Positions 17,513 through 24,914 of a stretch of 45,537 nucleotides of DNA are shown here, in pieces. The DNA lies in the NCBI RefSeq assembly GCF_022848905.1, contig NZ_JAFIRA010000033.1:1-45537 (forward strand). Reading direction: 5' to 3'. This DNA is from Thermostichus vulcanus str. 'Rupite' (GTDB taxonomy: Bacteria; Cyanobacteriota; Cyanobacteriia; Thermostichales; Thermostichaceae). The notes beneath the pieces are model-generated. The model was given only the letters and a program-made list of their open reading frames with translations. It searched no databases and was not told where the DNA came from. Made by a program: the position numbers and the translations under genes. The stretch's first letter is position 1. Each line of letters opens with the position of its first letter.

Positions 17513-17551
17513 GGCTTTCCCTGCCTAAACTCTCCTCTCACAGGCTCTACC

Positions 17552-18256
17552 ATGCATCAAGTGCTGGACATGGGGATTAACCTCCTCCACGCCAACCAAC
17601 ACCAGGCTGACCACAACCGGGATCACTTCGATGGCTGGGGGGTAACTTGCCTGAATCTCATGAGCGGGCCGGGGGCAGGCAAAACCTCGCTGCTGGAAAA
17701 GACCTTGGCCGCCCTCTCTAATCAACTGCGTATTGCCGTGATCGAGGGGGACATGACCACTCAGCTGGATGCGGAACGGCTGCGTCGCTACGGGATCCCG
17801 GTGATTGCCATCAATACGGGGCGGGCCTGTCATTTGGATGCGGCCATGGTGGCGGGGGGCTTGCACCAACTGGAATCGCTGCTGGATCCGCGGCAACTGG
17901 ATTTGTTGCTGGTGGAAAATGTCGGCAACTTGGTTTGTCCGGCGGAGTTTGAAGTGGGGGAACACGCCAAGGTGGCACTCCTCAGCGTGACGGAAGGGGA
18001 GGATAAACCTCTGAAATACCCGATCATGTTTCGAGAGGCGGATTGCCTGCTGATCACCAAGGTTGATCTGGTCTCGGTGCTGGATATTGATCTGGAGCGC
18101 ATTCAGGCCAATATCCGCGAGATCAACCCCTCTGTCCCCATTTTTTGTCTTTCTGCCAAAACAGGTGCTGGATTGGATCCCTGGCTGAGCTGGATTCGCG
18201 CCCAGATTCAGGCCCATTCCAGCCGGTTGGCAAAAGCGGGATCCCCTGCTTCGTAA
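17552..18256 (+). CDS. hypB: Hydrogenase nickel-insertion GTPase HypB
   Basis: The 234-residue protein is the SIMIBI GTPase HypB, which with HypA delivers nickel to [NiFe]-hydrogenase. The P-loop GPGAGKT is at 39-45, the dimer-interface metal site appears as RACH (Cys93, His94), and [16 protein letters not shown] and TKVDL (guanine specificity) are present. The N-terminal CxxCGC high-affinity nickel site and the His-rich stretch seen in some HypB proteins are absent; only scattered His ([14 protein letters not shown]) remain. No hypA, other hyp gene or hydrogenase gene lies in the window, so it stands apart from any hyp cluster here. Confidence 0.92.
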   Translation: MHQVLDMGINLLHANQHQADHNRDHFDGWGVTCLNLMSGPGAGKTSLLEKTLAALSNQLRIAVIEGDMTTQLDAERLRRYGIPVIAINTGRACHLDAAMVAGGLHQLESLLDPRQLDLLLVENVGNLVCPAEFEVGEHAKVALLSVTEGEDKPLKYPIMFREADCLLITKVDLVSVLDIDLERIQANIREINPSVPIFCLSAKTGAGLDPWLSWIRAQIQAHSSRLAKAGSPAS

Positions 18257-18296
18257 CGTATTGTCTCAGTTCTGGGATCCTGATCTTGCGCCCACT

Positions 18297-18317
18297 CCCC
18301 AGCGATAGAAGCTGGGG
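18297..18317 (-). repeat. Solitary IS-end-like hairpin with TTCTA loop
   Basis: On the minus strand CCCCAGC, loop TTCTATC, GCTGGGG forms a perfect 7-bp stem followed by AGT. The fold and the TTCTA loop match the IS200/IS605 left-end hairpins at the window ends and the hairpin at 32784-32804, while the stem sequence differs. No T-run follows on either strand, so a terminator is unlikely. Confidence 0.45.
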
Positions 18318-18448
18318 TGGAAGGTGTCATACTAAACATCTAGCCATTCCGGGATCCCGTTCACCGACTGGGAACAGGTGGAACAAGGGGGTGGTGTAGA
18401 ACCTTTTGCCGGTCCAATCGTGTCAATTTGTGGATGGAAGTCCTAGTT

Positions 18449-20332
18449 ATGGCAGATCTCAGCGACTTTGTACAGGGTATTGAGCAGTTAATCGAGCTGG
18501 CTCAGAAGCTAGACGAAAAAAAACAAAGTGGGGAACTGCGAACCGAGGTGCGTATTCAAAGCCGTCCCCTCGGCAGTTCCATTCCCCGCTCCGGTTCCAT
18601 TCCTCCCCGCCGCGGTAGCGTCCAAACCGCCACTGGAGGGGGGGACTCCTCCTGGAGCAGTGAGCCGCAAGTTTCCCCTGCCCCGGCTCCACCCGACCCG
18701 ACCGCAACGCCTACCCAGACCGGATCTCGTCTCAAGGATGTGGGTGGGTTGAAGGAACAACTGCAAATTCTGCGGGAAATGGTGGAAATCCCCCTGAAGC
18801 GACCGGAACTGCTGGCCAAACTGGGGTTAGAACCCCCACGGGGGGTGCTGCTGGTGGGAGCCCCTGGCACCGGCAAAACCCTGACTGCTCGTGCTTTAGC
18901 GGAAAGCTTGGGGGTAAACTACATCGCCATTGTTGGCCCGGAAATCATCGGCAAATACTACGGTGAGGCAGAATCCCGCCTGCGACAGGTGTTTGAAAAG
19001 GCGGCCAAATCAGCCCCCTGTTTGGTGTTTATCGATGAAATCGACGCCCTAGTCCCGAACCGAGCGGCGGTAGAAGGAGAGGTGGAAAAGCGCTTGGTGG
19101 CGCAAATGCTGGGGTTGATGGATGGGTTTGCTGCCCACAAAGGTATTGTGGTGCTGGCGGCCACCAATCGGCCTGATGCCATTGATCCGGCGCTGCGGCG
19201 TCCGGGACGCTTTGACCGGGAGGTGATCTTTAAGGTGCCGGATCGGGAGGGGCGGCGGGAAATTCTCGCCATTCACACCCGTGATATGCCTCTGGATGCA
19301 GACGTGGATCTGGACACTCTGGCGGATCAAACCCTGGGCTTTGTCGGGGCGGATCTGCGCGGGTTGTGTCAAGCGGCCGCCTACGCGGCTTTGCGGCGGC
19401 AGGTGCCGGATCTAGGCTCCTCTGTCCCGGAATCCTTGACGGTTTCGGCGGCGGATTTTCAATTGGCTTTGCAACAGGTGAAACCGGCGGTGCTGCGTTC
19501 GGTGGAGATTGAGTCTCCTCAGGTGAGTTGGGAGCAAATCGGGGGATTGGGCCAAGCCAAACACATTTTGCAAGAGGCTGTCGAGGGATCCCTGCTGCAT
19601 CCAGAACTGTATGAGCAGGCCCAAGCCCAAGCCCCGAAAGGGGTACTCCTCAGTGGCCCACCCGGCACCGGCAAAACCCTGCTAGCCAAAGCGATTGCCT
19701 CTCAAGCCAAAGCCAATTTCATCGCGGTATCCGGCCCTGAGTTGCTCAGCAAATGGGTGGGATCCTCCGAGCAAGCGGTGCGGGAGTTGTTTGCCCGAGC
19801 CCGTCAATGCGCTCCCTGTGTGGTGTTTATTGACGAAATTGATACCCTAGCGCCCGCGCGGGGGAGCTACTCCGGCGACAGTGGCGTTAGCGACCGCGTT
19901 TTGGGGCAGTTGCTCTCCGAACTGGATGGGATCCGTCCCAGTCAAGGAGTACTGCTGGTGGCCGCCACCAACCGTAAAGCCAGTTTGGATCCCGCTCTCA
20001 CCCGGGCTGGCCGCCTGGAACTGCACCTGAGCGTCGAGTTACCGGATCAAGCAGGGCGACGGGAAATCTTGGCCGTCCACAATCGCACCCGTCCCTTGGG
20101 GCCCGATGTGGATCTGGAGAATTGGGCTGAGCGCACCGAAGGTTGGAGTGGCGCAGATTTGGCCCTCCTCAGTAACCGAGCCGCCATTGCTGCCATTCGT
20201 CGTCACCGTGCCGGGGCTGTTCGTGTCAGCGGGACAGAGTCCTTGGTCGTCGATGCCAAGACCTTGGTGATTCGACAGGAAGACTTTTTGCAAGCCTTTG
20301 AGGAACTGTGCCAACAACGCCAATCCAATTGA
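18449..20332 (+). CDS. CDC48-type double AAA+ ATPase
   Basis: The roughly 627-residue protein has two AAA+ modules in tandem. Walker A motifs are GAPGTGKT (about 137-144) and GPPGTGKT (about 403-410). Each module also has a VFIDEID Walker B, an AATNRPDA or AATNRKAS sensor-1 and arginine fingers (RRPGRFD; TRAGRLE). Such proteins are hexameric unfoldases related to CDC48/p97. The classical double-psi N domain is missing. Instead, the first roughly 110 residues are a short helix followed by a Pro/Ser/Arg-rich disordered linker, so client recognition must differ. I start at ATG 18449; TTG 18428 and ATG 18434 are also in frame. Confidence 0.9.
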   Translation: MADLSDFVQGIEQLIELAQKLDEKKQSGELRTEVRIQSRPLGSSIPRSGSIPPRRGSVQTATGGGDSSWSSEPQVSPAPAPPDPTATPTQTGSRLKDVGGLKEQLQILREMVEIPLKRPELLAKLGLEPPRGVLLVGAPGTGKTLTARALAESLGVNYIAIVGPEIIGKYYGEAESRLRQVFEKAAKSAPCLVFIDEIDALVPNRAAVEGEVEKRLVAQMLGLMDGFAAHKGIVVLAATNRPDAIDPALRRPGRFDREVIFKVPDREGRREILAIHTRDMPLDADVDLDTLADQTLGFVGADLRGLCQAAAYAALRRQVPDLGSSVPESLTVSAADFQLALQQVKPAVLRSVEIESPQVSWEQIGGLGQAKHILQEAVEGSLLHPELYEQAQAQAPKGVLLSGPPGTGKTLLAKAIASQAKANFIAVSGPELLSKWVGSSEQAVRELFARARQCAPCVVFIDEIDTLAPARGSYSGDSGVSDRVLGQLLSELDGIRPSQGVLLVAATNRKASLDPALTRAGRLELHLSVELPDQAGRREILAVHNRTRPLGPDVDLENWAERTEGWSGADLALLSNRAAIAAIRRHRAGAVRVSGTESLVVDAKTLVIRQEDFLQAFEELCQQRQSN

Positions 20333-20431
20333 TAGGCCAGTGTCGTACTACAAGAGACACCCTCTAGGGAGGATAGTCCTTCAGGATTACCCCGGAGAAA
20401 TTAGTTAGATGGGCTTGGAGTGCGGGAGAGG

Positions 20432-21916
20432 TCAAAAAGCCGGGATCCCTTCCCATTGAGCATGGGCATGGGCTGCTTCGCCACAGGTGCGGGGTGTGGG
20501 AAAGATCTTCCCAGGATTGGCAAGATGCTCGGGATCAAACACCTGTCTGACCCACTGCATCGTTTCTAAATCGGCAGCAGCAAACATCTCCGGCATATAA
20601 CAGCGTTTATCGGCTCCAATGCCATGCTCACCGGAAATACTGCCCCCCAGTTGGACACAGAGCTTGAGAATTTCTCCCCCCAGTTTTTCTACTTTCTCCA
20701 GGGATCCCGGTACAGACTCATCGTAAAGAATCAGAGGATGTAAATTGCCATCGCCGGCATGAAAAACATTGGCTACTGGATAACCATACTCTCGACTGAG
20801 GCGCTCAATTTCCGCCAAGACAAGAGAAAGCTGACTGCGGGGAATCACTCCATCTTGTACATAGTAATTGGGGCTTAACTTACCCATAGCGGCAAAAGCA
20901 GCCTTGCGACCCTTCCACACCCGCAAGCGTTCTTCGGCATCCGAAGCAGTTTGTACTTGACGCGCCCCATTCTTAAAACACAGCGCTTTCACCTGTTCGC
21001 TGGCTTCCTCCACTTCGAGTGGGAGACCATCCACTTCCACCAGTAAAATGGCTGCCGCGTCCCGAGGGTAATAGCCCAAATTCACCACATCCTCAACAGC
21101 ATTGATGCTGAAGTTATCCATGATTTCCATGCCCGCTGGAATGATCCCGGCAGCAATAATGTCGGATACGGTGGAACCGGCAGCCTCGACGCTGTCAAAA
21201 TCAGCGAGCAAGACTTGAATCTGTTCTGGGGTTTTGACAAGGCGCAGGGTAATTTCTGTGGCAATGCCGAGGGTGCCCTCGGATCCCACAAACAAGCCCA
21301 CTAGGTCATAGCCAGGCATTTCTGGGATTTTGCCCCCTAGCTCAAGGATTTCCCCGTCTGGTAACACGACTTTCAGCCCAAGGATGTGGTTGGCAGTCAC
21401 CCCATACTTCAGGCAATGAACCCCTCCCGAATTTTCTGCAACATTTCCCCCAATCGAGCAAACCGACTGGCTTGAGGGATCCGGCGCGTAGAAATAGCCC
21501 TGGGCAGCGACGGCTTGTGTGATCCAGGTATTGATTACCCCTGGCTGCACCACCATGTAACGGTTTTCCAGATCGATCTCTAGGATCCGCTTCATCAGGG
21601 TTGTGGCGATCACTACGCAGTTTTCCACCGGCAAAGCCCCTCCCGATAGGCCAGTTCCCGAGCCACGGGCAACAAATGGTACCCGATACTGATGACATCG
21701 CTGAATCACCGCTGCAATCTCTTCGGTGCTACGGGGCAAGACCACCAAGGCGGGCATCTGTCGATAGCTGGTCAGCCCGTCGCATTCGTACACCAGCAGT
21801 TCTTCCGGCTTGCTAATGACTCGCTCTGGATCCAAGATCGTTTTCAGCTCGGTAATCAGCTTGAGCCAGTCGAAGGTAAGACCCGTTTGCAGAGGATGAG
21901 AAGCCTGGACAGACAT
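20432..21916 (-). CDS. glcD: Glycolate dehydrogenase FAD subunit GlcD
   Basis: The 494-residue flavoprotein belongs to the GlcD/D-lactate dehydrogenase family and oxidises glycolate to glyoxylate in cyanobacterial photorespiration. The FAD-binding PCMH domain shows ARGSGTGLSGGALP, PDPSSQSVCSIGGNVAENSGG and GLFVGSEGTLGI. The C-terminal FAD-oxidase domain has FHAGDGNLHPLI and ISGEHGIGADK. I place the start at ATG 21916, because the in-frame extension to 21994 lacks family sequence. It converges with the AAA+ gene and diverges from the methyltransferase gene. No glcE or glcF is adjacent. Confidence 0.9.
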   Translation of the reverse strand: MSVQASHPLQTGLTFDWLKLITELKTILDPERVISKPEELLVYECDGLTSYRQMPALVVLPRSTEEIAAVIQRCHQYRVPFVARGSGTGLSGGALPVENCVVIATTLMKRILEIDLENRYMVVQPGVINTWITQAVAAQGYFYAPDPSSQSVCSIGGNVAENSGGVHCLKYGVTANHILGLKVVLPDGEILELGGKIPEMPGYDLVGLFVGSEGTLGIATEITLRLVKTPEQIQVLLADFDSVEAAGSTVSDIIAAGIIPAGMEIMDNFSINAVEDVVNLGYYPRDAAAILLVEVDGLPLEVEEASEQVKALCFKNGARQVQTASDAEERLRVWKGRKAAFAAMGKLSPNYYVQDGVIPRSQLSLVLAEIERLSREYGYPVANVFHAGDGNLHPLILYDESVPGSLEKVEKLGGEILKLCVQLGGSISGEHGIGADKRCYMPEMFAAADLETMQWVRQVFDPEHLANPGKIFPTPRTCGEAAHAHAQWEGIPAF

Positions 21917-21950
21917 GACGATAAGGGCAAAGGGAGATATCGTCACTATA
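21917..21950 (-). promoter_or_regulatory. Inverted repeat and -10-like box before glcD
   Basis: GACGATA (21917-21923) and TATCGTC (21938-21944) form a perfect 7-bp inverted repeat with a 14-nt spacer, touching the glcD start codon. A -10-like TATAGT on the minus strand (21950 down to 21945) abuts it. It could be an operator or a leader stem-loop affecting translation. No clear -35 or Shine-Dalgarno sequence is seen. Confidence 0.35.
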
Positions 21951-22098
21951 GTCTCGCTAGATGTTGGGAAAGGAAGACGCTGTATTCTGGACATCAGATC
22001 TTACCCTGTCCTATCCAGTTAGCTCAGCAGCTTGCGCCCCTGCCGAATGCCCCACAGATCGCTAATGGTGTGCAACTGAGAGTCCATCCATAGAGTGT

Positions 22099-23322
22099 AT
22101 GCAGCCTTCCCCCTCCAGTACCGAGCAGATCCTCAACCAAGTCCGGCAACTTTACAATCACTATCCTTTTCCGCCGCAACCGATTGGCACTCTCCCCCCT
22201 CCGGGATGGAACTGGCGTTGGAGTTGGCCACAGGCCTACGCCTTTTGTACAGGAGTCCATCCTGGCAATCGTCCGGTGCGAATTCTGGATGCGGGCTGTG
22301 GCTCCGGTGTGGGGACGGAATATATTGCTCACCAAAACCCTAAGGCCGAAATTTGGGCTTTTGATCTCAGCCGTAAAGCCTTAGAAATTGCCGAGGCGCG
22401 TTGTCAGGCATCACAGGCACCGCCGGTGCAGTTCCGAGAATTGAACGTTTATGATATCGACCAATTGCCCGGTGAGTTTGATTTCATCAACTGCGTGGGC
22501 ATGATTCATCATTTGCCGGATCCGAAGGCCGGGATCCAAGCCCTAGCCAGTAAATTGGCTCCCGGTGGAATCCTGCATTTGTTCGTCTATGGAGAGTTGG
22601 GTCGCCATGAAATTCGTTTGATGCAAAAGGCAATCCGCCTGCTGGTGACGGGATCCGAGCACCAATCTCTGGCTTCTTTGGAGCAGTTGCAAGCAGGTCT
22701 CAAAGTCGGACGTAGCCTCTTTCAAATTTTGCCGGATCACAATCGCATTCAACAACAAGAGCGCACTCGCTGGGCTACAGAAAATGTGGACGATGAATGT
22801 TTTGCGGATATGTATCTGCACCCCCAAGAAATTGACTACACCATCGAAACGCTGTTTGAGTTGATCCGGGCTTCTGGCTTGCAATTTTTGCGCTTTTCCA
22901 ACCCGGAGTTTTGGCAATTGCAACGGGTATTGGGCAAGGATGAATCGCTCTTGGCGCAAGCCTCGCAACTGCCGGAAAAAGAGCGTTATCGACTGATCGA
23001 ACTGTTGGATCCTGTAGTGGCCCACTACGAATTGTTTCTCGGCAAGCCACCTCTGCCTCAACAGGATTGGCAGTCTGCGGAGGCGATTCTGTCTGCTATT
23101 GCCCACCTCAGCCCCTGCCTGGGGTTGTGGCCCTCCCGCAGCATTTTCAACTACGCCTACGAAGCGATTTCTTTGAGCGAGGCGGCCTTTGCTTTTTTGC
23201 AACAGGTGGACGGGATCCGCACCGTGGCCCAGATTCAGGCATCCCTCACCCCTGCCCTGAGTTGTGAACAACTGGAACAACTGCTGCGCTGGCAAGTGCT
23301 GCTGCTCCAGCCCCCAGAGTAA
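22099..23322 (+). CDS. Class I SAM-dependent methyltransferase
   Basis: The 407-residue protein has a Rossmann methyltransferase domain in its first half: RILDAGCGSGVGTEYIA (SAM loop), WAFDLSRKAL, and FDFINCVGMIHHLPDP (motif post-II). The start YNHYPFPP with GWNWRWSWPQA looks like a conserved cyanobacterial family. Residues about 200-407 form a second helical domain with WATENVDDECFADMY and a C-terminal GIRTVAQIQASL segment that I cannot assign. The substrate is unknown. The gene is divergent from glcD. Confidence 0.8.
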   Translation: MQPSPSSTEQILNQVRQLYNHYPFPPQPIGTLPPPGWNWRWSWPQAYAFCTGVHPGNRPVRILDAGCGSGVGTEYIAHQNPKAEIWAFDLSRKALEIAEARCQASQAPPVQFRELNVYDIDQLPGEFDFINCVGMIHHLPDPKAGIQALASKLAPGGILHLFVYGELGRHEIRLMQKAIRLLVTGSEHQSLASLEQLQAGLKVGRSLFQILPDHNRIQQQERTRWATENVDDECFADMYLHPQEIDYTIETLFELIRASGLQFLRFSNPEFWQLQRVLGKDESLLAQASQLPEKERYRLIELLDPVVAHYELFLGKPPLPQQDWQSAEAILSAIAHLSPCLGLWPSRSIFNYAYEAISLSEAAFAFLQQVDGIRTVAQIQASLTPALSCEQLEQLLRWQVLLLQPPE

Positions 23323-23440
23323 TGTTTCCAGATTGAGAATCAACGAAAGCCGTTCTGGTCGCGCAGCGGTGCATAGCACTTAGGACGGCGGTTATATCCC
23401 AATTCCAAGGCCCAAAGGGTTCTGGCATGAAGCGGCATCC

Positions 23441-24133
23441 TCACTCACGCAGTACGTAACCCACCCCACGCACAGTTTGGATCAAGCGCTTCTCCCCTTG
23501 CTCTTCGATTTTAAGGCGCAGGTAGCGGATATATACCTCAATGATGTTGGAGTCGCCCATAAAGTCAAATCCCCAGACGTGCTCCAAGATCTGTTGCCGG
23601 GTGAGTACCTGCCGAGGATGCTCCATTAGGTAGCGCAGCAAATCATACTCTTTGGCCGTTAGCTCCACCCGCCGCTCTCCCCGCGTTACCTCTCGTGTCA
23701 GCGGATCCAGGGTCAAATCCATGAACACTAGGTGGCCATCATGGGATCCCTTTTGGCGACGCAAATGGGCTCGCACCCGAGCAAGGAGCTCTTGAATGCT
23801 GAAGGGTTTCACCACGTAATCATCCGCCCCCGCATCCAACCCTGCTACCCGGTCAGATACATCATCTCTGGCGGTCATCAACACCACCGGCACCCGATTG
23901 CCTGTGGAGCGCAGTCGCCGACAGATCTCTAAACCGGATATACCGGGCAACATCCAATCCAGCAGCACTAGGTCAGGCTTTTGGTCGCGGGCTGCCATTA
24001 GCCCGGTTGTCCCATCACTAGCCACACTAACTCGATACCCTTCGTAGGCCAGCTCCGTCTCCACAAAACGGGCCAGTTTGGCTTCATCTTCAATTACGAG
24101 AATGTGGGCAGAGGACGGGTCAGTTTCTGACAT
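23441..24133 (-). CDS. OmpR-family response regulator (ManR/Slr1837-like)
   Basis: The 230-residue protein has a receiver domain (IEDE acidic pocket, phosphoacceptor Asp59 in LLDWMLPG, TARDD, VVKPFS) and a winged-helix DNA-binding domain (LTAKEYDLLRYLMEHPRQVLTR, GDSNIIEVYIRYLRLKIE, VRGVGYVLRE). The overall sequence recalls the Slr1837/ManR group, which represses manganese uptake with kinase ManS, but I cannot separate it from close paralogues by eye. The start at ATG 24133 has a GGAGAGAG Shine-Dalgarno; the upstream frame to 24184 is not needed. Its upstream region holds a tandem 10-bp repeat that may be an autoregulatory site. Confidence 0.9.
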   Translation of the reverse strand: MSETDPSSAHILVIEDEAKLARFVETELAYEGYRVSVASDGTTGLMAARDQKPDLVLLDWMLPGISGLEICRRLRSTGNRVPVVLMTARDDVSDRVAGLDAGADDYVVKPFSIQELLARVRAHLRRQKGSHDGHLVFMDLTLDPLTREVTRGERRVELTAKEYDLLRYLMEHPRQVLTRQQILEHVWGFDFMGDSNIIEVYIRYLRLKIEEQGEKRLIQTVRGVGYVLRE

Positions 24134-24262
24134 ACTCTCTCCTGAAGGGAAGAGACAGAAGAATTGCCTATTGCCCACAAGCATACCCTAGCCCTATCCA
24201 TCCATTGTCAGAGGATCCCTGTCTTAGCCGGGACGACTTGACCCCTCATCGCCTCGACAAGT

Positions 24263-24282
24263 TTTATGGAACTTTATGGAAC
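24263..24282. promoter_or_regulatory. Tandem decamer TTTATGGAAC x2, possible OmpR-type operator
   Basis: Two exact head-to-tail copies of TTTATGGAAC occupy one helical turn each, about 130 bp upstream of the response-regulator start. OmpR-family regulators commonly bind direct repeats with 10-11 bp spacing, so it may be its own operator. There is no direct proof. Confidence 0.4.
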
Positions 24283-24359
24283 GGGTTCAGGGTTGATGCG
24301 AGGGAATCCTATGGGTTACCCAGAAAAGGATCTGCCTCTCTTGTGCCTCTCTTGCCACC

Positions 24360-24914
24360 GTGGGTACCTTAGGGCATGACCCTCTCCCCCGCTTTGCTCA
24401 CCCAATCCCCCCCCCTCAAATTCGTTGGGAAAAGCTGCCCGAAGACTTTCCATTGCCGGATGAACCAGTGGAAAGCACTTTACAACCGCTCTTAGCCGCT
24501 GCTCTGCGAGAACTGCTGGAACTGGCCCAGTTGATCCCTGCCCATGCTTTGATTGCCTCCAACTTCGGCCTCTGTAGTACTGTTGGGGACAAAGTGGTGG
24601 TGAAAGCTCCCGATTGGGTCTATGTGCCTAGGGTGAAACCCATTCCCGAAGGGGAGATCCGCCGCAGCTATACCCCCCACTTGGAAGGGGATCCCCCGGC
24701 AATTGTGATGGAATTTGTATCCGAGACTGAGGGTGGCGAATACTCTATTAACCCCCACTACAACACATTGAGTTGCTCCCATGGAGATTCAATATCCTCC
24801 GCTAAGGGTGCCGTTCCCAGCTTCTCACCCTTTGCCAGCCTAGGATCTCAACTTGCGGCGGTCAAAGAAACGGTTACAGTAACCTGGAAAGCGTTCCGCT
24901 CCTTGGTGCCATGA
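24360..24914 (+). pseudogene. Truncated Uma2-family (DUF820) gene
   Basis: Residues 1 to about 135 match the N-terminal half of Uma2-type proteins, which have a PD-(D/E)XK nuclease-like fold. Recognisable parts are IRWEKLPEDFPLPDEPVES, LIASNFGLCSTVGDKVVVKAPDW, and IVMEFVSETEGGEYSINPHY. Normally a YGKWxFYEQIL block and the rest of the fold follow. Here the frame changes to unrelated sequence (NTLSCSHGDSIS onward) and stops after 184 codons, so the catalytic Asp-Glu-x-Lys core is incomplete. The start is a GTG at 24360. The final ATGA overlaps the start of the gyrase-type gene, whose promoter appears to lie inside this remnant. Confidence 0.7.
24853..24884 (+). promoter_or_regulatory. Predicted promoter and palindrome before the GyrA/ParC gene
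   Basis: TTGCGG (24853-24858) and TACAGT (24875-24880) are 16 bp apart and end about 30 nt before the ATG at 24911. The -10 box sits within a near-perfect palindrome GGTTACAGTAACC (24872-24884, 6-bp arms), which could bind a repressor. Confidence 0.35.
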
